Assembly: GCA_002317245.1 (NCBI GenBank)
Contig: DCIU01000151.1
Span: 11,233-34,595 of the forward strand
Direction: 5' to 3'
Origin: Lachnospiraceae bacterium UBA1718
GTDB taxonomy: Bacteria; Bacillota; Clostridia; Lachnospirales; Lachnospiraceae
Length of the DNA: 23,363 bases
The notes under the pieces were generated by a model. That model was not told the DNA's origin. It saw only the letters and a program-made list of their open reading frames with translations, and ran no database searches. Of this stretch, positions 6,394-13,674 are shown piece after piece; the stretch's first letter is position 1; each line of letters opens with the position of its first letter. Made by a program: the position numbers and the translations under genes.

Positions 6394-6417
6394 CAATTAG
6401 GTAAGACACCTAAATTG
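6394..6417 (-). other. Small stem-loop at the cheD 3' end
   Basis: CAATTAGGT (6394-6402) and ACCTAAATTG (6408-6417) form a nine-pair stem with one bulge and a five-base loop, overlapping the cheD stop codon. No U-tract follows in the direction of transcription, so it is unlikely to terminate. It lies in one of the two widest internal gaps of the operon (40 bases), just before the small membrane protein and sigma-28 genes, and could affect mRNA stability or processing. Confidence 0.4.
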
Positions 6418-6889
6418 TAGTTGGTTCCTTACCTATTGCTCTAATTAAATACTCACCCGTCTCAGGGAAGAATACTACCGTACGGCCGTAATTCTTACCC
6501 GTATCCTCTGCGATGAGTCTAATATTTAACTCTTTAAGCTTGCTCTTGACGGCTTCAACATTGCGTTCGCCCACTCGTAGCATCGGTGAATTACTACTCA
6601 CCGAGAACATCTGGGCCCCTCCTGCAATCTTAGCCACAAGCCTCTCTCTCTTCGCCCCTCTCGCAAGTACCTGTCTAAGTAATTCCTCAATTCCGGTATC
6701 TGCGAATTTAGCAACATTGGAATTATTAGCAATTGCTGAACTGTCCGGCAACATGACATGTACCATTCCACATATCTTACTAACCGGATCGTATAACACG
6801 GCGCCCACACAAGAGCCTAATCCCAGTGTAATAATGCTGTCAGGCGAGGCGCAGACATTTAAGTCCGCCATTCCTACCTTGATTTCCAT
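6410..6889 (-). CDS. cheD: Chemoreceptor glutamine deamidase CheD
   Basis: 159 residues, full length. CheD deamidates receptor glutamines and binds CheC, whose phosphatase activity it stimulates, linking CheY-P level to receptor adaptation. The catalytic triad is visible: T21, C27 (in GLGSCVGA) and H44 (in GMVHVMLP). It follows cheC by 15 bases, with AGGAGG upstream of the ATG. Position and neighbours match the B. subtilis cheC-cheD-sigD order, except that a small membrane-protein gene intervenes before the sigma factor here. Confidence 0.96.
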   Translation of the reverse strand: MEIKVGMADLNVCASPDSIITLGLGSCVGAVLYDPVSKICGMVHVMLPDSSAIANNSNVAKFADTGIEELLRQVLARGAKRERLVAKIAGGAQMFSVSSNSPMLRVGERNVEAVKSKLKELNIRLIAEDTGKNYGRTVVFFPETGEYLIRAIGKEPTTI

Positions 6890-6904
6890 TGAGCCTCCTG
6901 GAAA

Positions 6905-7519
6905 TTAGCTCCCTAATACGCCTAATGCCTTAAGTATTTTTTCATATGATTCCACGCTTGGAACCATAATAAAGAATCCATCGATATCAATATCATCTGC
7001 AATCTGTGACTGAATCAAGAGAATCTTATCGCCAACAATACCGAATTCAATTGCTGGAACACTGAGAATAGCGCCAGCCATATCAATTGCCAGATCTGGT
7101 GTTGATGGATATATTGTCATGTTAGTCATCATAGACAAGGCATTAAGGTAAGATCCTGTAACAATATTAGATATCTCCTTAAATGCTGACTGTTCCATCT
7201 CGCCAAAATCATCTGACTGCATTCCGAACATAACCTTGGAAACCAGATGATAAGCAATATCCTTCTTAACCAGGAAAAGAATACTACCAGTAATATCACC
7301 TTCTACTCCAAGATATGCAGCAGCCAGTTCAGTCTCTTCACCACCTATAAGAGATCCAACATCCTTAAATTCCATCATTTTTACCTGAGGAACCTTCATG
7401 TCAACCTTACAGTTGAGCATAGTTGCAAGTGCTGTTGTAGCATTGCCTGCGCCGATGTTACCGATCTCCTTAAGCACGTCAAAATACTGTTCAGTAAGTG
7501 CTTCAAGTGTAAGACTCAT
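6905..7519 (-). CDS. cheC: CheY-P phosphatase CheC
   Basis: 204 residues, near the B. subtilis length. Both active sites are intact: [D/S]-x3-E-x2-N occurs in the DVLKEIGN and SAFKEISN segments, each followed at exactly 22 residues by the conserved proline. It dephosphorylates CheY-P weakly alone and better with CheD, encoded next. It acts in the cytoplasm as part of methylation-independent adaptation. The ribosome-binding site AAGGAGG overlaps the end of cheW, leaving one base between the genes, so translation is probably coupled. Confidence 0.96.
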   Translation of the reverse strand: MSLTLEALTEQYFDVLKEIGNIGAGNATTALATMLNCKVDMKVPQVKMMEFKDVGSLIGGEETELAAAYLGVEGDITGSILFLVKKDIAYHLVSKVMFGMQSDDFGEMEQSAFKEISNIVTGSYLNALSMMTNMTIYPSTPDLAIDMAGAILSVPAIEFGIVGDKILLIQSQIADDIDIDGFFIMVPSVESYEKILKALGVLGS

Positions 7520-7520
7520 G

Positions 7521-7985
7521 TTAATCCTCCTTCATGGATTTGTCATAAGTAACAGCATCCAGATCAAGCAGCGAAACAAGAGTGCTGTCTGTCTTACCTA
7601 CAGCAAATACATACTGAATTGAATCATCATTAGAGTCATGCTTAACGTTCTCAATCATGTCCTCTGTAAGGGAAATAACCTCCTTAACAGCGTCAACAAT
7701 GAGACCGATCTTGCCATACTTCTCAAGCTTAATAATAATGAAACGAGTACTCTTGCTCTCTGGAATTTCCTCAAGTCCCATCTTAAGTCTAAGACTCATA
7801 ATAGGCACGATCTCACCACGAATATTAATAACGCCCTTAATATAAGGAGCTACATTAGGAACACGTGTAACTGTCTGTGGTCTAACGATATTATCTACAA
7901 AATTAATATCTATACCATACATCTCACTGCCCATATCAACCTTGATATACTGAACAGCTTCTGAATATACTTTAATATCATCCAT
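7521..7985 (-). CDS. cheW: Chemotaxis coupling protein CheW
   Basis: 154 residues, a single CheW domain of two SH3-like beta barrels. Typical landmarks are GIDINFVDNIVRP early, then VPNVAPYIKGVINIRGEIVP, the receptor-contact core with the conserved NxRG, and a late KIGLIVDAVKEVISL segment. It bridges chemoreceptor tips to the P5 domain of CheA. It follows cheA by 13 bases and precedes cheC by one. No receiver domain, so it is CheW and not CheV. Confidence 0.96.
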   Translation of the reverse strand: MDDIKVYSEAVQYIKVDMGSEMYGIDINFVDNIVRPQTVTRVPNVAPYIKGVINIRGEIVPIMSLRLKMGLEEIPESKSTRFIIIKLEKYGKIGLIVDAVKEVISLTEDMIENVKHDSNDDSIQYVFAVGKTDSTLVSLLDLDAVTYDKSMKED

Positions 7986-7998
7986 GTCAACTTACCCC

Positions 7999-10068
7999 CT
8001 AGATCAATGCGTTAGGATCAATGATAAGAGCAACTTCGCCGTTACCAAGAATTGTAGCGCCGCTGATTAACTTACTCTTATTGATATACTTGCCGAGTGA
8101 CTTAATAACGATTTCCTGCTGACCTGTTAATTCATCAATAACAAGACCTGCCATCTTATCGCCCTTCTTAACAATTACTACTACGAGATCCTCGTTAGGA
8201 TCCTTAAGGGACTCACATCCAAGTACTTCTGAGAGACGTACGATTGGAATAATTGTACCTCTGAGGTTGATAACTTCCTTCTGCTGAACAGTCTTAACCT
8301 CATCAGGTCTGATACTCTCGATTGTCTGAATATTGCTAAGTGGAATAGCATACTTCTCGCCACCAACAATAACCATGAGAGTCTGGATAATAGCAAGTGT
8401 AAGTGGAAGTCTGATAGTCCATGTACTACCAACTCCAAGTGTACTCTTAACTTCAACTTCACCGGAAAGAGCTTCGATCTTAGACTTAACAACATCAAGT
8501 CCAACACCTCTTCCTGAGATATCTGATACAACCTTAGCTGTAGAGAAGCTTGGAAGGAAGAGAAGGTTAATAATCTCCTGATCGCTCATCATATTAGCCT
8601 GATCTTCTGTAATAGTACCTCTCTCAAGAGCCTTCTTCTTAACAGCCTGAACATCGATACCATTACCATCATCTCTAACTTCGATTACTACGTTGTTACC
8701 ATCCTGGTAAGCATCAAGGAAGATAGATCCGGCTTCTGGCTTGCCCTTGGCAATACGCTCCTTGGCATCAGCCTCGATACCGTGGTCTGCTGAATTACGA
8801 AGGAGATGCATAAGAGGATCACCGATCTCATCAACCACTGTACGGTCAAGCTCTGTCTCCTCACCTGACATATAGAGTTCCATCTTCTTGTTAAGCTTCT
8901 TCTGAAGATCTCTGATCATTCTTGGGAACTTATTAACAACGCTCTCGATTGGAACCATTCGAACCTTCATAACTGACTCATGAAGGTTAGTTGTTACTGC
9001 TTCAAGGTATTCAATGTGCTCGCCAATCTCGCCTGTAGAACCCTTGTCACTATTACCTGTAGCTGCAGATACAAGAGAGTTCTTAGCGATGATAAGCTCA
9101 CTTACAAGGTTCATAAGTACATCGAGCTTCTCAATATCTACTCTTACTGTACGGTTAACAACAGGCTTCTTCTTCTCTGCTGGCTTATTAGCCTGATCAC
9201 CCTTATCAGCTGATACTGCAGTAGATGGGCCAGCTTCTGCTGTAGTAGTTGCAGCTGCTGCCTCAACGATAGGAGCTATATCTACATCACCGCCAACGAC
9301 CTTAGCTATCTCAGATACATTGCCGGCAACCTTCATAACCTCATCACATGTCTTGTCAGAGATAACAATAAGACTGAAGTCGAAATCGAAGTGCTCGTCC
9401 TCAATATCCTGTGCAGATGGAGAAGAGATAATTACTTCACCAACTTCTTCAAGACTCTTGAATACAAGGAAAGCTCTTGCAGCCTTAAGAATACATGTCT
9501 CATTAACATATACTGTGATACCAACAACATTCTTGCCGGCACCCTTAGCTACGCCCATAACATGCTTCTGCTCATCTGTGAAATTAATAGCCTTCCACTT
9601 ATCTTCATTAGAAGCTGCTGCTGGTGCTGCTGCCTCTGCTGCCTTGGCTGGAGCTGCTGCTGGTGCCGCTGCCGCATCCGCACTCTCACCATTAAGGAAT
9701 CCACATAAGGCCTTAATGATTCCCTCATTCTCATTAGTACCCTCATCAGCTCCTGACTGAATATTGTCAAGATACTCCTCCAGAGCATCAAGACACTGGA
9801 AAATAGTATCAATAATGCCCGCATTAACCTTGAGCTGACCATCTCTAACCTTAGAGAATACGTTCTCCATGTTATGAGTAAGGTTCTGCATTCTCTTGTA
9901 GCCCATTGTTCCTGCCATACCCTTAAGGGAATGTGCTGCACGGAAAATCTCATTGATTGTATCCATGTCATCAGGTGTCTGCTCAAGATCCAGAATCTGT
10001 GTATTCAGATTCTGTAAGTGTTCTTTCGTCTCATCAATAAAGATCTCTAGATACTGGCTAACATCCAT
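7999..10068 (-). CDS. cheA: Chemotaxis histidine kinase CheA
   Basis: 689 residues with all five domains. P1 (about 1-105) holds the phosphorylated H46 in AAHSLKGMAG. An Ala/Pro linker leads to P2 (about 163-268), the CheY-docking domain. P3 dimerisation begins near 306. P4 carries the N box HLLRNSADHG (421-430), G1 DDGNG (466-470) and G2 GRGVGLDVV. P5, the CheW-like domain, runs from about 560 to the end. It autophosphorylates in receptor arrays and passes phosphate to CheY. Two CheY proteins are encoded in this window; the CheB here has no receiver. Its ATG at 10068 overlaps the cheB stop by 11 bases, with GGGGGTAAC upstream. Confidence 0.97.
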   Translation of the reverse strand: MDVSQYLEIFIDETKEHLQNLNTQILDLEQTPDDMDTINEIFRAAHSLKGMAGTMGYKRMQNLTHNMENVFSKVRDGQLKVNAGIIDTIFQCLDALEEYLDNIQSGADEGTNENEGIIKALCGFLNGESADAAAAPAAAPAKAAEAAAPAAASNEDKWKAINFTDEQKHVMGVAKGAGKNVVGITVYVNETCILKAARAFLVFKSLEEVGEVIISSPSAQDIEDEHFDFDFSLIVISDKTCDEVMKVAGNVSEIAKVVGGDVDIAPIVEAAAATTTAEAGPSTAVSADKGDQANKPAEKKKPVVNRTVRVDIEKLDVLMNLVSELIIAKNSLVSAATGNSDKGSTGEIGEHIEYLEAVTTNLHESVMKVRMVPIESVVNKFPRMIRDLQKKLNKKMELYMSGEETELDRTVVDEIGDPLMHLLRNSADHGIEADAKERIAKGKPEAGSIFLDAYQDGNNVVIEVRDDGNGIDVQAVKKKALERGTITEDQANMMSDQEIINLLFLPSFSTAKVVSDISGRGVGLDVVKSKIEALSGEVEVKSTLGVGSTWTIRLPLTLAIIQTLMVIVGGEKYAIPLSNIQTIESIRPDEVKTVQQKEVINLRGTIIPIVRLSEVLGCESLKDPNEDLVVVIVKKGDKMAGLVIDELTGQQEIVIKSLGKYINKSKLISGATILGNGEVALIIDPNALI

Positions 10069-10744
10069 TTTTCGTTACCCCCACGCGATTAATAATCTGC
10101 CTTGCAATCTCCTCTATGTCACCTTCGACATCCGAATAGCCTGCATTGAAGACTGCCTTTGGCATACCATAAACAACACAACTTGTTCTCTCCTGAGATA
10201 TACAAAATGTTTTCTTTTTCTTCTTTAGATTACCGATTCCTTCTGTACCATCCTGTCCCATGCCCGTCATTACAACGCATACAACCTCGTCATAGTCACA
10301 GTCCGCAAGAGACTCGTACATATAATTGGCACAAGGCTTAACGCCTTCCCTGTTAGGTTCGTCTGAATACTTGACCATAGTACCAACTACAGTACTGACA
10401 AGCTTCAGATGTGCTCCGCCCTGAGAGAAATATACACACCCCTTCTGAAGTATGTCTCCCTCCTTGGCCTCCGTCACCTTAACCTTACTAATATCATTCA
10501 TTCTGGCTGCCATAGCCTGAGTGAAGCCCTTAGGCATATGCTGTACAATTACCACCGGAGCATCAAGATTTTCCGGTAAAAGTGGTAGCATTGACTGCAT
10601 GGTCTTGGGACCGCCCGTAGATATTGCAATGGCGACAATCCTCTTAACAGAGTTCTTCGAACCGATATCTTTTTTAATTATATCACTGGCACTCCTTCTC
10701 ATGGGTGCAGAGTGACCATCTTCCCCAACTTTTTTCATCGCCAT
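10058..10744 (-). CDS. cheB: CheB methylesterase domain protein lacking a receiver
   Basis: 228 residues, against about 350 for standard CheB. Only the catalytic domain is present, with the triad S42 (STGGP), H69 (QHMPKGF) and D165 (GMGQDG) in normal spacing and the late SCVVYGMPKAV motif. It would hydrolyse receptor glutamyl methyl esters. The N-terminal receiver and phosphoacceptor Asp are missing. The upstream gene is a complete PilZ protein that overlaps the start by 10 bases, so there is no room for a lost receiver. The first ~30 residues look like linker. A run of five lysines (about 174-178) replaces the usual Gly-containing loop after the catalytic Asp. The second ATG (10738) forms an ATGA overlap with the PilZ stop and is an alternative start. 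Confidence 0.9.
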   Translation of the reverse strand: MAMKKVGEDGHSAPMRRSASDIIKKDIGSKNSVKRIVAIAISTGGPKTMQSMLPLLPENLDAPVVIVQHMPKGFTQAMAARMNDISKVKVTEAKEGDILQKGCVYFSQGGAHLKLVSTVVGTMVKYSDEPNREGVKPCANYMYESLADCDYDEVVCVVMTGMGQDGTEGIGNLKKKKKTFCISQERTSCVVYGMPKAVFNAGYSDVEGDIEEIARQIINRVGVTKNGC

Positions 10745-11466
10745 CGACTTTCTTTCTGTCTGTGTTTTCTCTCTTCATCAAATATGAACTGAATAATCTC
10801 TTCTCTGGTCTGATTGCTGATATTAACAAACTGAACTCTGTGTTCATATCCACCATTTCTAGTCTCCAGAAGTCGGACATTAAGAACCTTGCCTACTATC
10901 TCATAGATCTTGCTCTGTCCCTTAACAAAGAGCTCGAATTTACATACAATGAGGCTCTCCCTCTCATATTCATAATTAGAAATGAATCTAAGTCCACCAC
11001 CACTGATATCAGCAATAATACTATGCTTAAGTGGAAGTCCTGGCACAAGTCTGAATATATCCTGCTTGTCACCCGCCTCGAATATTTCCTCTTCGCTTAG
11101 ATTTCTTGAATCCATATCAAGAGCACAGCTGTAACGGTAATATTCCCTTCTCTGATGCTTTCTTAAGTTAGTCTCAAGTTCAAAAAGAAGTATATAGACA
11201 TTGTTTGACTTATATCTGTCTATTACCCTTGCAACGCACTCATACAATACCGGACCAGCATAGAAGTTAACCTCATATTCCCCATCAACAGGAAGAAGTA
11301 TTAACTTGGTCTGCTCCATTGGCATCTCAATCTCGATTTCATCATCAGAGACTACATCATATACCTTGGAAGCATACACCTTCTCCTCTGCATCTTCTTT
11401 TTTACTTGTCCTTTTTATGGCCTTCATTTCTACTCTCTGGCCTGGTTTAATGTATTTTTCAATCAT
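10735..11466 (-). CDS. PilZ-domain c-di-GMP receptor, YcgR/MotI type
   Basis: 243 residues. An N-terminal YcgR-like beta domain (about 1-95) precedes a PilZ domain (about 103-235). The c-di-GMP-binding signatures are complete: R107-x3-R111 (in RREYYR) and D153-x-S155-x2-G158 (in DISGGG). Proteins of this layout (YcgR in enterics, MotI/DgrA in B. subtilis) bind the motor or stator when c-di-GMP is high and slow or stop swimming. Location between flhG and cheB, with motA/motB upstream in the same operon, supports that role. The stop overlaps the cheB start, so the two are translationally linked. Confidence 0.9.
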   Translation of the reverse strand: MIEKYIKPGQRVEMKAIKRTSKKEDAEEKVYASKVYDVVSDDEIEIEMPMEQTKLILLPVDGEYEVNFYAGPVLYECVARVIDRYKSNNVYILLFELETNLRKHQRREYYRYSCALDMDSRNLSEEEIFEAGDKQDIFRLVPGLPLKHSIIADISGGGLRFISNYEYERESLIVCKFELFVKGQSKIYEIVGKVLNVRLLETRNGGYEHRVQFVNISNQTREEIIQFIFDEERKHRQKESRWR

Positions 11467-11484
11467 TAAGTATATCCCCTCAGG

Positions 11485-12369
11485 TTAGCTTAATTTTTTA
11501 CCAGTTACTATGTGTGAGAAGAATGCTGCCATTCCTCTCTTTTTAATATCGGCATTCAGCTCTCTGTTCATCAGAATTGCTGCAATCATCTCATATGCCT
11601 TGGCCGACTTACTAGTAGGATTACTAAGAGAGACAGGAGTCTGCTGCATAACAGCCTGTACTAACTTATCATCCTGTGGAATTGAGCCCAGATAAGTAAT
11701 AGGAAGCTTTAAGTATCTCTGAACTACCATATTAAGCTTATTAAAAAGGGCTATACCGTCTTCCGGCTTCTCAACCTTATTGGCAATCACTTTTATCTTA
11801 GACTGATCTGCGGAGAACCTCGCATGACGATTCAGTGCCTTAAGAAGTGAATATGAATCTGTAATTGATGTAGGCTCCGGTGTAGTTACAAGCAGTATCT
11901 CTCCGCTGGCAACCAGGAATTCAAGAACTGCGTCCGATATTCCCGCTCCTGTATCTACGATAATTACATCTGCAATAGCATCTAGCTGCGCAAGATTCTG
12001 AATGATGTATACCAGATAGTCGCGGCTCAGATTAGACAAGCCTGCAATTCCAGACCCTCCTGAGATGAATCCTATCTCCCCGGGACCCCAGGTAATAATC
12101 TCAGTAATGTTCTTCCCCTGATATATCAGGTCACAGAGATTGTGCTTGGGAACTGTACCGAACATAATCTCAATATTGGCAAGTCCGAAGTCAGCATCCA
12201 GGATTATTACCCTCTGACCCATTCTCTTGAACTGAATGGCCAGGTTAATTGCTGTATTAGACTTACCTACTCCACCCTTACCACTGGTAACTGTGATTAC
12301 TCTGGCCAGAGGTCTGTGAGGAGTGTTATTGGCTTTAACCAGATTTCTTAACTGTTCTGCCTGATCCAT
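11485..12369 (-). CDS. flhG: FlhG (YlxH) MinD-like ATPase
   Basis: 294 residues. The N-terminal helix MDQAEQLRNLV carries the DQAxxLR motif that stimulates FlhF GTPase activity. A deviant Walker A follows (SGKGGVGKSNT, lysines 31 and 36), then D58/D60 of the switch I region and a switch II segment (IIVDTGAGIS). The C-terminal part should contain the membrane-targeting helix. With FlhF it controls flagellar number and placement and helps C-ring assembly. It directly follows flhF (14 bases). Confidence 0.95.
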   Translation of the reverse strand: MDQAEQLRNLVKANNTPHRPLARVITVTSGKGGVGKSNTAINLAIQFKRMGQRVIILDADFGLANIEIMFGTVPKHNLCDLIYQGKNITEIITWGPGEIGFISGGSGIAGLSNLSRDYLVYIIQNLAQLDAIADVIIVDTGAGISDAVLEFLVASGEILLVTTPEPTSITDSYSLLKALNRHARFSADQSKIKVIANKVEKPEDGIALFNKLNMVVQRYLKLPITYLGSIPQDDKLVQAVMQQTPVSLSNPTSKSAKAYEMIAAILMNRELNADIKKRGMAAFFSHIVTGKKLS

Positions 12370-12383
12370 ATAAGTTCCTCCTC

Positions 12384-13652
12384 CTAGTTACCACCCAGAA
12401 TAGACTTAACTGTCGTCTGAGGGTTGAACCTATCAATATCATCAGGTACATTCTGTCCATATGTAACGTAGGACAGTTCACAGCCTGTATAAAGCTTCAG
12501 GTTAAGGAGATTACCGAAGGATGATGTCTCATCTAACTTAGTGAAGATAATGCTGTAATCACTCATCTCCTTATATGTATCAGCAATACTAATCAGATCC
12601 CTGTACTTGGTAGTTGCGCTAAGCACCAGGTATACTTCTGATTCTGCAATCTTATCTACCGCATGAATCATCACATTAGTATTGTTCTTCTGCTCTTCGT
12701 TGTGGTGAGAATGACCGGCTGTATCCACCAACACATAGTCGTAATCGTGGAATTCCTCGTAGGCCTGCTCAATCTCCCCCGCGCTGTATACTATTCTGAA
12801 TGGAATCTCCAGAATGTTGGCGTAGGTTCTTAGCTGCTCAGCGGCAGCAATTCTGTATGTATCAGCCGTAAGAAGTGCAACTCTCTTCTTCTGCTCAACG
12901 CAGAGCTTGGAAGCAATCTTGGCAATTGTTGTTGTCTTACCGACACCTGTTGGACCAACGAAGTATACTACCTTAGGTCCTCTGGCTGCAGGAATTATCT
13001 CTACAGGAGTGCCGAACATAAGAATCATCTTCTGATAGATGCTTGACAGCATATAATCAAAAGGAAGGTTAGGCTTGTGAGCCTTCTCTGCCTCCTCAAT
13101 GATTGCATTGGCATATTTCTCATTAACCTCATTGTCGATCATCTTATTGTAGAGAAGCTTGGTGAATTTCATCCTCTCAGTCTCTACTTCAGAGACCTGC
13201 TTAGGCTTTTCTTCCTCTTTGACCAATTCAGTCTCTACTGAATTATCGGTCTCTCCCTCTAACTTCTTCTTCAGAAGTGTCTCAAGAGAATCTAGCTTCT
13301 CTTCGAAGGCATCCTTCTTAACATTCTCAGAGAAAAGTCGCGCTCCCTCAGTCTCATCCTGGACTCTGTAATCAATCGATGGTGGGACCTGCGAAGCCTT
13401 CTTGTCATTAATCTCCTTCTGCTTGGCAGCAAGCTGGGAGATAGCATTCATGGTTGGTGCCTTAGGAGCCGGTCTGTCATTCTCCTCCTCCATTGCAACC
13501 ATAACCTCAACTATAGGAGATCTGAATAAGCCTAAGAATCCCCTGCGTTTAATGGACTTGGCATTCATTATGACAACAGCGTCACCTAGTTCTTTTCTCG
13601 CTGCTTCTGTTGCTTCTGCTTCAGTTTTTCCTTGAAATTTCTTAATTACCAT
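12384..13652 (-). CDS. flhF: FlhF SRP-type GTPase
   Basis: 422 residues from the chosen ATG at 13652, which has AGGGGAAG at good spacing and gives the usual FlhF N-terminus (MVIKKFQGKTEAEA). A TTG five codons upstream is possible but has a poorer site. The basic, variable B domain comes first, then the N and G domains: G1 GPTGVGKT (233-240), TADTYR (262-267), G3 DTAGH (310-314) and TKLDE (371-375). It marks the site of flagellum assembly at the membrane. Unusually, the Arg of the common SRP-GTPase DTAGR motif is His here. Confidence 0.95.
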   Translation of the reverse strand: MVIKKFQGKTEAEATEAARKELGDAVVIMNAKSIKRRGFLGLFRSPIVEVMVAMEEENDRPAPKAPTMNAISQLAAKQKEINDKKASQVPPSIDYRVQDETEGARLFSENVKKDAFEEKLDSLETLLKKKLEGETDNSVETELVKEEEKPKQVSEVETERMKFTKLLYNKMIDNEVNEKYANAIIEEAEKAHKPNLPFDYMLSSIYQKMILMFGTPVEIIPAARGPKVVYFVGPTGVGKTTTIAKIASKLCVEQKKRVALLTADTYRIAAAEQLRTYANILEIPFRIVYSAGEIEQAYEEFHDYDYVLVDTAGHSHHNEEQKNNTNVMIHAVDKIAESEVYLVLSATTKYRDLISIADTYKEMSDYSIIFTKLDETSSFGNLLNLKLYTGCELSYVTYGQNVPDDIDRFNPQTTVKSILGGN

Positions 13653-13674
13653 AGTCTTCCCCTGCAAATAAATA

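Noticed and set aside
6394..6417. Intrinsic terminator after cheD
   Set aside because: The stem is modest and no U-tract follows in the direction of transcription; the sigma-28 and later genes show no obvious promoter of their own.
8980..9760. Several plus-strand open frames inside cheA
   Set aside because: All are antisense to a full-length CheA with every domain intact.
13653..13667. TTG start for FlhF at 13667
   Set aside because: The ATG at 13652 has AGGGGAAG at good spacing and fits the family N-terminus.
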